From assembly GCA_030690925.1 (NCBI GenBank), contig JAUYFO010000091.1:1-14472 (forward strand): 14,472 nt of DNA, given 5' to 3'. Shown one piece after another: positions 5,770-13,025 of the stretch (position 1 is its first letter; every line of letters starts with the position of its first letter). The stretch comes from Candidatus Moraniibacteriota bacterium. Its GTDB lineage: Bacteria; Patescibacteriota; Minisyncoccia; Moranbacterales; UBA1568. The notes beneath the pieces are model-generated. The model saw nothing but the letters and a program-made list of their open reading frames with translations, made no database searches and was not told the DNA's origin. Position numbers and translations under genes: made by a program.

Positions 5770-6210
5770 CTACGAGAACAGTTCAATCAAGAACAAAGTG
5801 AGAAAGAGACCGATGAAAGCGCCGCCGATAATCTCGCTCACTCGGTGACCGAGACGCTCCTTGAGGCGAGGGAATTGCTCTTTTGGAATGTGAAGCTGTT
5901 CTACCAACATGTTGAGATAGCGACCTTGGTCACCAAGATACATACGGATACGAGCAGCGTCATCGATAACGATGAAGGCCAGGACGGCTGAAAGAGCAAA
6001 GGCGCCGGATTGAACGCCTTCGTAGTAGGCCACGCTAGTGAGAAGCGACACCACCAAGCTGGTGTGAGCGCTCGGCATGTGACCGTGGGTGAAAGCGTAT
6101 TCGATATTGAAGCCGTGTTTGTAGCTGTACAGGGCGAACTTCAGTACTTGGGTCAAGATGCCGACCGTAATCGGGATCAAGAACACAAGCGATGGCTGGA
6201 GAGCTTCCAT
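5770..6210 (-). CDS. divergent PAP2 family (DUF212) membrane protein
   Basis: 146 residues with about four membrane segments (8-28, 50-66, 68-85, 126-145). Motifs of the DUF212/divergent-PAP2 family: HMPSAHTS (44-51, equal to the PSxH part of the PAP2 phosphatase site), VIDDAARIR (81-89) and LKERLGHRVSEIIGGAFIG (116-134), whose His may be the second catalytic residue. PAP2 enzymes remove phosphate from lipids such as undecaprenyl pyrophosphate; activity of this divergent branch is not established to my knowledge. The start is MEALQPSL at 6210, because a longer in-frame start at 6288 lies upstream of an extended -10 promoter. It is convergent with murE. Confidence 0.85.
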   Translation of the reverse strand: MEALQPSLVFLIPITVGILTQVLKFALYSYKHGFNIEYAFTHGHMPSAHTSLVVSLLTSVAYYEGVQSGAFALSAVLAFIVIDDAARIRMYLGDQGRYLNMLVEQLHIPKEQFPRLKERLGHRVSEIIGGAFIGLFLTLFLIELFS

Positions 6211-6255
6211 AGGAAGAGTCGTTAGCGATTTATAAAAGGGTTGCTTTCTGCCGAA

Positions 6256-6264
6256 AGTATAGCA
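6256..6264 (-). promoter_or_regulatory. extended -10 promoter of the DUF212 gene
   Basis: On the minus strand TGC directly precedes TATACT (6256-6261), forming the TGnTATAnT extended -10 element. No good -35 is seen. Predicted start near 6249, about 39 bases before the ATG. Confidence 0.55.
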
Positions 6265-6332
6265 CATTCTCTGCCACCCTGGTTGCAATTTTCCCCCAAT
6301 TTGCTACTATTCTGGTAGCGCTTGTTTATCTA

Positions 6333-6338
6333 TATAAT
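6333..6338 (+). promoter_or_regulatory. -10 box of the lemA operon
   Basis: Perfect TATAAT ending 14 bases before the lemA ATG, so the leader is only about 8 bases and carries no Shine-Dalgarno. The -35 is weak. TTGCTAC (6301-6307) and GTAGCAA (6339-6345) form an inverted repeat around the promoter, with a further GGTAGC at 6314, which may be an operator. Confidence 0.5.
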
Positions 6339-6352
6339 GTAGCAATAATCCT

Positions 6353-6916
6353 ATGTTGACGCTTCCTTTGGTGCTATTAGTGGTTGCCGGCGGCGTGTTA
6401 CTCTATGTCGTGCTGGCCTACAATGGGCTGATCAGTCTGCGTAATCGGACCGACGAAGCCTGGAGTGATATCGATGTGCAGATGAAACGGCGCTATGACC
6501 TGATCCCCAATCTGGTGAACGCAGTCAAGGGCTATGCCACTCATGAGCAGACCGTCTTCGAGCAGGTGACCCAGGCTCGGGCCCAGGCCATGTCGGCTAC
6601 TGGTGTGGCAAACAAGGGGCAAGCCGAGAATATGCTAACCAGCGCACTCAAGTCCATGTTTGCGATTGCTGAGGCCTATCCTGATCTCAAGGCCAGTCAG
6701 AACTTCGTCGAATTGCAGCGAGAACTCTCCGATACGGAAAACAAGATTCAGGCTTCACGTCGCTTCTACAATGGCAACGTGCGTGACCTGAATACCAAGA
6801 TTGAGACCTTTCCATCGAACCTCATTGCCTCGTCATTTCATTTTACCCAGCGAGAATTCTTCGAACTGGCCGAAGACGAGGCCGCTGCCAAGAACCCTGT
6901 CGAAGTGAAGTTCTAA
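6353..6916 (+). CDS. lemA: LemA family membrane-anchored protein
   Basis: 187 residues: an N-terminal membrane segment (3-23), then a long helical bundle exposed outside the cytoplasm. Family hallmarks are YNGLISLRNRTDEAWSDIDV (23-42), RRYDLIPNLVNAVKGYATHE (46-65) and, near the end, ASRRFYNGNVRDLNTKIETF plus PSNLIASSFHF. The molecular function of LemA proteins is not settled. Here it is followed six bases later by a DUF2207 protein and then htpX, a combination common in bacteria and suggestive of envelope maintenance. The TATAAT box close to the ATG implies a very short leader. Confidence 0.93.
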   Translation: MLTLPLVLLVVAGGVLLYVVLAYNGLISLRNRTDEAWSDIDVQMKRRYDLIPNLVNAVKGYATHEQTVFEQVTQARAQAMSATGVANKGQAENMLTSALKSMFAIAEAYPDLKASQNFVELQRELSDTENKIQASRRFYNGNVRDLNTKIETFPSNLIASSFHFTQREFFELAEDEAAAKNPVEVKF

Positions 6917-6922
6917 TGAGCT

Positions 6923-8863
6923 ATGATGTTGATTCGCTCGACATTTGTTACCACTCTGAAAGTCCAAGTTATACTTGGGCTTTTTGTTTGGGTATTTGCC
7001 ATGCAGACGATGGTAGTTCAGGCACAGACAGCAGAACGGAGCTATTCATATGACAGTATCCGGTACGCGCTCCAGGTGAATACTGATACGACGGTAGATG
7101 TCACCGAAACTCAGACCTACCGTTTCGTGGGGGAATACCACCAAGGTTGGCGCAATATTCCGAAAAGTAAATTTGATGCCCTGACGGACGTGGTGGTTAT
7201 CGATGCGGCTACGGGATTGCCACTGCAGTTTTCTGCCAAGAAGCTTGATAAGACACAGCCAAGCAACTGGAACAAGTACACGGCCTTCTACAAGGATGGG
7301 GAGTATGTCATCGAATGGTACTATGACGCTCGCGACACCACCCGAACATGGATTCTGCAGTACACGCTTCATGGCGCTATCGGGTTTTATACAGATCATG
7401 ACGAATTGTACTGGAACTTGTTTACGGACTACGCTGTGCCTATTGGGAGTGTCGATGTTGACGTTACCTTGCCGCACGCGGTGGAGAGTACAAGTATTCT
7501 TCAGGAATCTTTTTATGTCACCAGTGTACCAAGCAAGCAGTATGGGGCCACACATTCGCCTGCAGGCTTTCATTTTTATGCCAACGATATTGCACCGTAC
7601 GCCAAGCTGACTATTGCCCCCGGCTGGCCCAAAGGCCTGGTAGATGCTGGTGCTTACTGGCGTTCTTGGTGGTTTCGCAATTGGGGCTATATCGGGGCGG
7701 GAATACTCACTGTCCTGACGCCGCTTCTCCTCCTCTCTCGCTGGTATCTGGCCGAACGCTTCCGTACTGGTCGGGGCACCATTGTTCCCGAGTACGAACC
7801 ACCACAGCACCTACCGCCAGCTATGGCCGACATACTAGTCCATGAAAAATTGTCCTCCAAAGCGTGGTCAGCGACAGTGGTGGATTTAGCGGTGCGCGGG
7901 TATCTACGGGTTATTGAAGAGAAGAGTCAGACCCTAGTTTTTCTGGAGGTTTTCATCTTGATACTGTATGGAATAATAATTTTTGTAACCCTCATATTTT
8001 TCTTGATAAGTGTCGTTGCTTTTTCTTGGTTAAGTGCACTCATCGCCCTGGTAGTAATAGTTTTTGGAATTTTTCGTATCAGTAAAGAGAAGGCTGCTTT
8101 TTCGCTTAGCTATTCTCTAGAAAAAATTACAAAGACCGCAGAAGAAAGTACCAATTTGCAGGATTTTGAAAAAGCATTTATGAAGGCACTCTTCGTGGAT
8201 GGGGATCGCTTTTCTATCGAAGAGCTGAGACGTAATCGGGCAGTAGCGGTAAAATTTTCTCAAAAAATTCAAAAAATAGGAAGAGCAGTGCTGCAAGAAA
8301 CAGCGAGAGATACTCACGCTTACACCGTCGATTTTGCTAAGTGGAAGTGGTTGGGGCCTAGCCTTCCTGTCGCGGTAGTTTTTTTCATCCTGTTTGTCAT
8401 TGTTCTTTTCAATAAGGGCTTTGGGGGTTTTTTCATTTTCTTCCCCACTTTGATTTTTTGCATAACCGTCTCGTATCTGTTTGTCCGCTACAACCCGCGT
8501 CTCAATCGGGAGGGACAAATCTTGCGTGAGGAATGGTTGGGATTTGAACTTTATCTGCGGACGGCCGAACGCTATCGGTTACAGAATCTGACACCCGAGA
8601 CATTCGAGAAGTTTCTGCCCTACGCCATCATTTTTGGGGTAGAAAAAGAGTGGGGCAAAGCCTTTGCAGGGATGACTATCCCACAACCACAGTGGTATGC
8701 GGGTTCGATGGGAACTACTAGTGCATTTTCTGCTGCCCAATTCTCCTCATCGTTTAGTGCTTCATTTTCTTCAGCCTTTGCTAGTGCTGGGGGGAGTGGT
8801 GCTTCGGGTGGTGGAGGCGGCGCAGGAGGCGGCGGCGGTGGCGGAGGCGGGGGAGCCAGCTAA
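6923..8863 (+). CDS. DUF2207 membrane protein with Gly-rich tail
   Basis: 646 residues. A signal peptide (1-35, ending VVQAQ-A) leads into an extracytoplasmic DUF2207 domain (~38-235, beta-rich: YRFVGEYHQGWRNIP, WILQYTLHGAIGFYTDHDEL). Then come a membrane segment (254-276), a cytoplasmic part with SSKAWSATVVDLAVRGYLRV (311-330), membrane segments (338-384), a charged region, further membrane segments (477-522), and EEWLGFELYLRTAERYR (536-552). The end is Ser-rich then almost pure Gly (623-645), which is the usual DUF2207 finish. Function is unknown. Codons in the middle (about 7930-8340) look more AT-rich than the flanks. A terminator-like hairpin lies over codons 12-21 (see separate entry). 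An alternative start is the next codon, also ATG. Confidence 0.92.
   Translation: MMLIRSTFVTTLKVQVILGLFVWVFAMQTMVVQAQTAERSYSYDSIRYALQVNTDTTVDVTETQTYRFVGEYHQGWRNIPKSKFDALTDVVVIDAATGLPLQFSAKKLDKTQPSNWNKYTAFYKDGEYVIEWYYDARDTTRTWILQYTLHGAIGFYTDHDELYWNLFTDYAVPIGSVDVDVTLPHAVESTSILQESFYVTSVPSKQYGATHSPAGFHFYANDIAPYAKLTIAPGWPKGLVDAGAYWRSWWFRNWGYIGAGILTVLTPLLLLSRWYLAERFRTGRGTIVPEYEPPQHLPPAMADILVHEKLSSKAWSATVVDLAVRGYLRVIEEKSQTLVFLEVFILILYGIIIFVTLIFFLISVVAFSWLSALIALVVIVFGIFRISKEKAAFSLSYSLEKITKTAEESTNLQDFEKAFMKALFVDGDRFSIEELRRNRAVAVKFSQKIQKIGRAVLQETARDTHAYTVDFAKWKWLGPSLPVAVVFFILFVIVLFNKGFGGFFIFFPTLIFCITVSYLFVRYNPRLNREGQILREEWLGFELYLRTAERYRLQNLTPETFEKFLPYAIIFGVEKEWGKAFAGMTIPQPQWYAGSMGTTSAFSAAQFSSSFSASFSSAFASAGGSGASGGGGGAGGGGGGGGGGAS
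6958..6986 (+). terminator. intragenic terminator-like hairpin (possible attenuator)
   Basis: AAAGTCCAAG (6959-6968) pairs over ten positions, one of them G-T, with CTTGGGCTTT (6974-6983) around a TTATA loop, and T5 follows (6981-6985). It lies 35 bases inside the DUF2207 gene, where ribosomes could mask it. It may lower DUF2207 expression relative to LemA. Confidence 0.5.
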
Positions 8864-8891
8864 AACAGCCTCTAAAACAGAGGCTGTTTTC
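8862..8891 (+). terminator. intrinsic terminator of the lemA-DUF2207 operon
   Basis: AAAACAGCCTC (8862-8872) pairs perfectly with GAGGCTGTTTT (8880-8890) around a seven-base loop, starting inside the stop codon of the DUF2207 gene. Confidence 0.85.
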
Positions 8892-8905
8892 GTTTCTTGA
8901 CCAGA

Positions 8906-8914
8906 TGGTATAAT
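8906..8914 (+). promoter_or_regulatory. extended -10 promoter of htpX
   Basis: TGG followed by a perfect TATAAT (8909-8914): an extended -10. The -35 position falls in the preceding terminator and is poor. Start near 8921; leader about 26 bases without Shine-Dalgarno. Confidence 0.6.
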
Positions 8915-8946
8915 AAAAGTACACTAAGAATCTACTCAAAATATAT

Positions 8947-9840
8947 ATGGCTACCCTCTATACCCAAAAAGACAAGAATATCCGCCTGTCGTTTTTCTAC
9001 ATGACGGTGTTTTTGGTGTTCGTCATCGGAGTAGGCTATGTCTTTGCTGGGGCTATGCAGTCGAGCGCCATTCTTTATATTGCGGTGGCCTTCTCAGTCA
9101 TTACCAGTATGGTTTCCTACTGGTCGAGTGACAAGATCGTGCTCTCGATGAGCGGGGCCAAGCCGGTTAATTTCGAGGACAACAAGGAACTCTATCGTTT
9201 GGTAGAAAACCTCGCCATCACGGCTGGTCTCCCAACCCCCAAGATTTACACTATCGACGATACGGCGCTCAACGCCTTTGCTACCGGCCGCGATCCCGAG
9301 CACGGAGTGATCTGCTTCACCACCGGTATCTTGCAGACGCTCAGCAAACCAGAACTGGAAGGCGTGGCCGCTCACGAGCTTTCCCATATTGGCAATCGTG
9401 ACACGCTCATCTCGACTATGGTGGTGATTCTTGTAGGATTGGTAGCGCTCTTGGCAGACTGGTTTCGTCACTGGGCCTGGTTTGGGGGAGGGAGGGGTAA
9501 TGACAATAAAAATCAGTTTCAGATTATTCTTATGGTAGTGGCGATTGTATTGTCACTGCTAGCACCACTGGCTGCTATGCTTATGCAGTTGGCTATCTCT
9601 CGCAAACGAGAATTTTTGGCTGATGCTTCTGGGGCGCTTCTTACTCGTTACCCTGAAGGGTTAGCTTCGGCGCTCGAGAAGCTTGCGGGTGACCGAGAGC
9701 CTCTAGAAGCGGCCAATCGCGCCACTGCTTCGCTCTACATCGCCAACCCTTTCAAGGGGAAGAAGGTGATGAAGTTTTTCATGACCCACCCGCCGATGGA
9801 GGAACGCATCGCCGCCCTGCGTGGTATGGAAGTGAAGTAA
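8947..9840 (+). CDS. htpX: HtpX-type M48 membrane metalloprotease
   Basis: 297 residues. HtpX is a zinc protease of the inner membrane that removes damaged membrane proteins. Two membrane segments lie at the N-terminus (13-34, 40-58), the zinc site HELSHIGNRD (143-152; H143, E144, H147) follows in the usual place, the third ligand is in SRKREFLADASGA (E222), two more membrane segments lie at 155-170 and 193-213, and the end carries FFMTHPPMEERIAALR (277-292). Length is standard. It has its own promoter and is followed by two small genes at 7 and 16 bases, probably one operon. Confidence 0.95.
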   Translation: MATLYTQKDKNIRLSFFYMTVFLVFVIGVGYVFAGAMQSSAILYIAVAFSVITSMVSYWSSDKIVLSMSGAKPVNFEDNKELYRLVENLAITAGLPTPKIYTIDDTALNAFATGRDPEHGVICFTTGILQTLSKPELEGVAAHELSHIGNRDTLISTMVVILVGLVALLADWFRHWAWFGGGRGNDNKNQFQIILMVVAIVLSLLAPLAAMLMQLAISRKREFLADASGALLTRYPEGLASALEKLAGDREPLEAANRATASLYIANPFKGKKVMKFFMTHPPMEERIAALRGMEVK

Positions 9841-9847
9841 CAAATCT

Positions 9848-10309
9848 ATGGCATCGCCATATCAAGAATTCGTGAGGAAGGCGCGAGAGCGCTTTGAAGA
9901 GAATAAAAAAAAGAAAGCACGGGGTTCTTTGAACGGACAGTATCAGTTCACTGCGCATGCTCGCTACAAGATGAGTCAGTATGGACTGAGCGAGCAGAAA
10001 GTGAAGGGTATCCTTCGCCATCCCAAACGCAGTGAAAATGGCATTGCGCCAAAAACCGGGGCCATGATGCAACCAGTGTCGCCGAAGGTGGTGGATGGCA
10101 AGGAGGTATGGAAGCAGGAAATCTGGGTGATGTATCAGCTTCGCGCTAGCGAGACGACCCCAAAAGCTAATAAGCTAATGCAGCTAGGAGCTAAGAAGCT
10201 TGTTATTATCAGTGCTTGGCGCTATCCGGGTATTAGTCCCAAGCGCAACCCTATCCCAGAAGAGATTTGGCAGGAATTGCAAGACGGGGATATACTAGAA
10301 GCAGAGTAA
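9848..10309 (+). CDS. protein of unknown function, DUF4258-like core
   Basis: 153 residues, starting 7 bases after htpX. The N-terminus is a charged helix (FVRKARERFEENKKKKAR, 8-25). Residues 32-60 read YQFTAHARYKMSQYGLSEQK plus VKGILRHPK, which resembles the 'fT.HA..rm..rgis...v..vl..P' opening of DUF4258/RelE-like small proteins. Strands at 88-99 (WKQEIWVMYQLR) and 116-124 (KKLVIISAW) then RYPGISPKRNPIP could complete the fold. If so it might bind RNA or be a toxin-like relative, but no antitoxin-like neighbour is seen and the htpX linkage argues for a housekeeping role. I would not assign a function. Confidence 0.8.
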   Translation: MASPYQEFVRKARERFEENKKKKARGSLNGQYQFTAHARYKMSQYGLSEQKVKGILRHPKRSENGIAPKTGAMMQPVSPKVVDGKEVWKQEIWVMYQLRASETTPKANKLMQLGAKKLVIISAWRYPGISPKRNPIPEEIWQELQDGDILEAE

Positions 10310-10325
10310 ATCGTAATATAATCCT

Positions 10326-10715
10326 ATGGAACCAGGAGAAAATATGGGGAGTAGCAGTGAAGCGGGGGGCGTGTCACCAGTAGCGCCCGTCACTCCGACT
10401 CCAGAAGCACCGAAGACTATTTTCAGCGACACGGATATCGCGGAGAATAAGTTTGTGGCAGCTCTGGCCTACTTAGGTATTCTTTTCCTGGTGCCACTCT
10501 TGGCCAAGAAGGAAAGTGCTTTCGCTCAGTTTCATGCCAAGCAGGGACTAGTGCTCTGTATTGCCTTCGTGATCTTTTCTTTTATTCCAGTCTTTGGTTG
10601 GTTGATTAATGTCGTGCTTGTCATTGTGGATATCATTGCTTTGATCAAGACTCTGTCTGGTGAGGCCTGGGAGATTCCTTTGATCAAGGACGCAGTCAAA
10701 AAGCTCAACATCTAA
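10326..10715 (+). CDS. DUF4870/Tic20-like small membrane protein
   Basis: 129 residues: a disordered Pro/Ser/Ala-rich N-terminus (1-30), then FVAALAYLGILFLVPLLA (43-60), KKESAFAQFHAKQGLVL (61-77) and two further membrane segments (77-91, 93-108). 'aYl....flvPl.....s.fa.fHakQGl.l' is the typical pattern of DUF4870/Tic20-like proteins of bacteria, whose role is unknown. The start is uncertain: a second in-frame ATG at 10344 has an AGGAG (10334-10338) five bases before it, whereas the ATG at 10326 follows a TATAAT at 10317 too closely to have a leader. The 10344 start (123 residues) may be the real one; the difference lies only in the disordered part. Confidence 0.88.
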   Translation: MEPGENMGSSSEAGGVSPVAPVTPTPEAPKTIFSDTDIAENKFVAALAYLGILFLVPLLAKKESAFAQFHAKQGLVLCIAFVIFSFIPVFGWLINVVLVIVDIIALIKTLSGEAWEIPLIKDAVKKLNI

Positions 10716-10718
10716 CCC

Positions 10719-10754
10719 ACTTAGAAGCCGGACTTCGAAGTCCGGCTTCTAAGT
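10719..10754. repeat. 36-bp perfect palindrome
   Basis: ACTTAGAAGCCGGACTTC at 10719-10736 is followed at once by its exact reverse complement (10737-10754). As RNA it forms a long hairpin directly before the terminator, three bases after the DUF4870 stop. Confidence 0.9.
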
Positions 10755-10755
10755 A

Positions 10756-10783
10756 AAAACGGGGCTTGGAGCCCCGTTTTTTT
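10756..10783 (+). terminator. intrinsic terminator of the htpX operon
   Basis: AAAACGGGGCT pairs with AGCCCCGTTTT around a TGG loop and continues into T7 (10777-10783). Confidence 0.9.
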
Positions 10784-10835
10784 GGTGTCTATATCAGTAA
10801 GTGTTTTGTATAAGCCATAAGTTAAGATATTGCCC

Positions 10836-10864
10836 TTGACAGAAATGCTTTTTGGGTGTATAAT
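10836..10864 (+). promoter_or_regulatory. perfect-consensus sigma-70 promoter
   Basis: TTGACA (10836-10841), exactly 17 bases, TATAAT (10859-10864): every position matches the consensus. Predicted start near 10871, giving an ~80-base leader with hairpins AGAGT/ACTCT (10875-10891) and GGGCTC/GAGCCC (10911-10928) and a strong AAGGAG (10939-10944). Confidence 0.85.
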
Positions 10865-10951
10865 AAACAGTTAAAGAGTTGGCAAGACTCTGAAACAAGG
10901 TAATCAGTTCGGGCTCGCATTTGAGCCCTTTACAACCCAAGGAGAAAAGTG

Positions 10952-11377
10952 ATGTTTATTCGTATTTTTTCTATCGCCACCGCCCTGTTGTTTGGTTTCG
11001 GGAATGTTTCGGCGCAGGGGTACAACCCCTGTGAGAACATTCCCACCCAGATCGCGGTGGACTCGGTGGTAGGAATGGTGGTGGGGGGGCTGCTCCACGG
11101 TCGCAACGGCGCCAAGGCTGGTACTGGGGCGGCCCTTGGAGTCAGCTACGCCGCCCGCTCCTACGAGTGCCAACAGTGGCGCCGCGACGAGTTCTCCCGT
11201 CAGCAGGAGGAGCAGCGGCGAGCCACGGAGCTGGCGCGAGAAGAACAGCGCCGGCAGATGGAAGAAGCGAGGCGCAATGCCCCGCAGTGCGACTACCAGG
11301 AAGTGGCGGGAAAACAAACCCGCACCTGCCGGGAGCACACCTACGAAGGCTGGCGGCAGTCTCAGGTGCGGCCATAG
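10952..11377 (+). CDS. secreted glycine-zipper protein with Arg/Glu/Gln-rich helix
   Basis: 141 residues. A signal peptide MFIRIFSIATALLFGFGNVSA (1-21) is followed by the mature start QGYNPCEN. A glycine-zipper region (about 32-66: VVGMVVGGLLHGRNGAKAGT then GAALGVSYAA) resembles the membrane-spanning zipper of 17-kDa surface-antigen-like proteins. A highly charged helix comes next (DEFSRQQEEQRRATELAR and EEQRRQMEEARRN), then CDYQEVAGKQTRTCREHTYE, whose two Cys and 'C.Y....TRTC' pattern echo the end of such antigens. Four Cys in the mature part could form disulfides. The ATG at 10952 sits seven bases after AAGGAG and is preferred over the GTG just before it. The gene is clearly more GC-rich than its neighbours and stands alone with strong signals, suggesting transfer. 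Function is unknown; probably envelope-associated. Confidence 0.8.
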   Translation: MFIRIFSIATALLFGFGNVSAQGYNPCENIPTQIAVDSVVGMVVGGLLHGRNGAKAGTGAALGVSYAARSYECQQWRRDEFSRQQEEQRRATELAREEQRRQMEEARRNAPQCDYQEVAGKQTRTCREHTYEGWRQSQVRP

Positions 11378-11385
11378 CACAACCC

Positions 11386-11450
11386 GGAGAGCCATGTCTC
11401 TCCACCAACAAGCAGCCGATGTCCTTAACAGGTATCGGCTGCTTTCAATT
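11386..11450 (+). terminator. two hairpins ending the glycine-zipper cassette
   Basis: GGAGAG/CTCTCC (11386-11403), then an 11-bp perfect stem AAGCAGCCGAT/ATCGGCTGCTT (11410-11420 with 11434-11444) followed by a modest TTTCAATT tail. Confidence 0.6.
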
Positions 11451-11454
11451 CTCC

Positions 11455-11483
11455 TGAACAAATACTTCTTTTTCGTATATACT
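11455..11483 (+). promoter_or_regulatory. probable pyk promoter
   Basis: TGAACA (11455-11460), a 17-base spacer and TATACT (11478-11483). The leader of about 70 bases holds two copies of AAGCTAAG (11525-11532, 11541-11548) and a short ATG-to-TGA mini-frame (11490-11510). Confidence 0.45.
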
Positions 11484-11559
11484 GTGAGCATGGAGATTTT
11501 TTCGAAATGAATAAAGTAGCTAGGAAGCTAAGTATCTAAAAAGCTAAGCAGCTGTTGGT

Positions 11560-12987
11560 ATGAAACAAACAAAAATCGTGGCTACTGTCGGACCAGCCTC
11601 GGAGTCCAAAGACATGCTGCGCCAAATGATTATGGCGGGAATGAACGTGGCGCGCCTCAATTTCTCTCACGGAGAATATGCTTGGCACAAAGCGGTGATC
11701 AATCGGGTGCGGGAATTGTCCCAAGAGCTCAGTCTCCCTATCGGGATTCTGGCCGATATGCAGGGGCCGCGTATCCGCACCGGCGTGGAGGCCGAGATTA
11801 CGCTTCACCGTGGGGATACCGTGCGAGTGAGTGATGTCTCTCAGGTGGGCCATATAGCAACTGCTGATATGCCTCTGGTACTTCTCGATGTGGCGGGGAT
11901 TATTGCCCACGTCAGTATCGGCCACGCTATCCTGATTGAAGACGGGGCAGTGGAACTGCAGGTAGTGGAGCGGGGGAAAAACGAAGTCATCGCCGAGGCT
12001 AAGAATGACGGCGTGATCAAGAATCGCAAAGGCGTGATTCTACCGGATTCGGCCATTACCCTCCCGATCTTGTCGGAAAAGGATTTGCGTGATCTGCATT
12101 TTGTCTTGGAAGAAGGAGTGGACTTCGTGGGTTTGTCATTTGTCGGCTCAGCGGAAGATATCAACAACGTGCGAGAGGAAATGCGCCGTGTGTTAGGAAA
12201 GAATGCCTACCTACCGAAAATCGTGGCCAAGATCGAGCGCAAAGAAGCAATCAAGAATCTGACTGAGATCGTCAAGGCGACCGACGCCGTCATGGTGGCG
12301 CGCGGTGACCTGGGAATCGAGATGCCGGAGAGTGAAGTAGTGTTGCTTCAGAAGCAGATTATTGCCGAGAGTCTGAAAGCCGCCAAACCAGTGATTGTGG
12401 CCACCCAGATGATGAAGTCGATGGTAGAGAATCCACGACCGACTCGAGCCGAAGTAAGCGATGTCTCGAACGCCGTGATCGATCATACTGATGCCGTTAT
12501 GCTCTCGGAAGAATCAGCCATGGGCAAGTATCCGGTGGAGACGGTGGCCATGATGGCGGAGATTATCGAGAAGACCGAAGAGTCACCGTTTGATGATCTC
12601 TATCGGGCGCTCAGTTTGAACTTTCACAGTGAGCAGGCAGCGGTCATCCGCAGCGTGTATCAGTTGGCCAAGAGCTACCGCACCGAAGCTATTGTGCTTT
12701 TTTCGGCAACTGGCCGCACGGCGCGTCTGTTGTCGCACTTCCGGCCGGAGAGCAAGATTCTGGTCGCGACCAACAACCGTGCCACTTGGCAGGAGCTCTC
12801 CTTGGTGTGGGGGGTCACTCCCTATCTGTTCGAAGGAGCAGAAAAAATCAATACCTTGACGGCGCGCCTCATGCAGGCAGCCAAGCAGGATGGGGTACTG
12901 TCTCGTGGGAATCAGGTGGTGGTCTTTCATGGCCGCACCAAGGAGCAGGACGGCCTCAAGCTTGTCGGAATCGAGGAAGTAAGATAG
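11560..12987 (+). CDS. pyk: pyruvate kinase
   Basis: Transfers phosphate from phosphoenolpyruvate to ADP, the last step of glycolysis and, in a fermentative CPR-type cell, a main ATP source. 475 residues, usual for the bacterial enzyme. It starts KQTKIVATVGPASES (2-16); MNVARLNFSHGEY (28-40) contains the substrate/K+ region, DMQGPRIRTG (66-75) precedes the B domain (~75-160), IVAKIERKEA (221-230) carries the catalytic Lys224, DAVMVARGDLGIE (242-254) binds Mg2+, and KPVIVATQMMKSMVENPRPT (276-295) follows. The usual MLSGETA reads MLSEESA (314-320). The C-terminal allosteric-type domain (~350-475) is present, with FSATGRTARLLS (381-392). There is no phosphohistidine swivel extension. No Shine-Dalgarno is visible before the ATG. 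Confidence 0.97.
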   Translation: MKQTKIVATVGPASESKDMLRQMIMAGMNVARLNFSHGEYAWHKAVINRVRELSQELSLPIGILADMQGPRIRTGVEAEITLHRGDTVRVSDVSQVGHIATADMPLVLLDVAGIIAHVSIGHAILIEDGAVELQVVERGKNEVIAEAKNDGVIKNRKGVILPDSAITLPILSEKDLRDLHFVLEEGVDFVGLSFVGSAEDINNVREEMRRVLGKNAYLPKIVAKIERKEAIKNLTEIVKATDAVMVARGDLGIEMPESEVVLLQKQIIAESLKAAKPVIVATQMMKSMVENPRPTRAEVSDVSNAVIDHTDAVMLSEESAMGKYPVETVAMMAEIIEKTEESPFDDLYRALSLNFHSEQAAVIRSVYQLAKSYRTEAIVLFSATGRTARLLSHFRPESKILVATNNRATWQELSLVWGVTPYLFEGAEKINTLTARLMQAAKQDGVLSRGNQVVVFHGRTKEQDGLKLVGIEEVR

Positions 12988-13025
12988 ACTCTTGATTCTG
13001 GGATATTTGGTCTTGGAATGGATTG

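Noticed and set aside
6211..6288. 26-residue extension of the DUF212 protein
   Set aside because: It begins upstream of the extended -10 promoter and has no membrane or family features.
7046..7810. 254-codon minus-strand open frame
   Set aside because: It lies entirely antisense to the well-supported DUF2207 gene and has no recognisable domain or start signal.
10904..11491. Long minus-strand and alternate-frame open frames over the glycine-zipper cassette
   Set aside because: They arise from high GC content; the plus-strand frame has promoter, Shine-Dalgarno, signal peptide and terminator.
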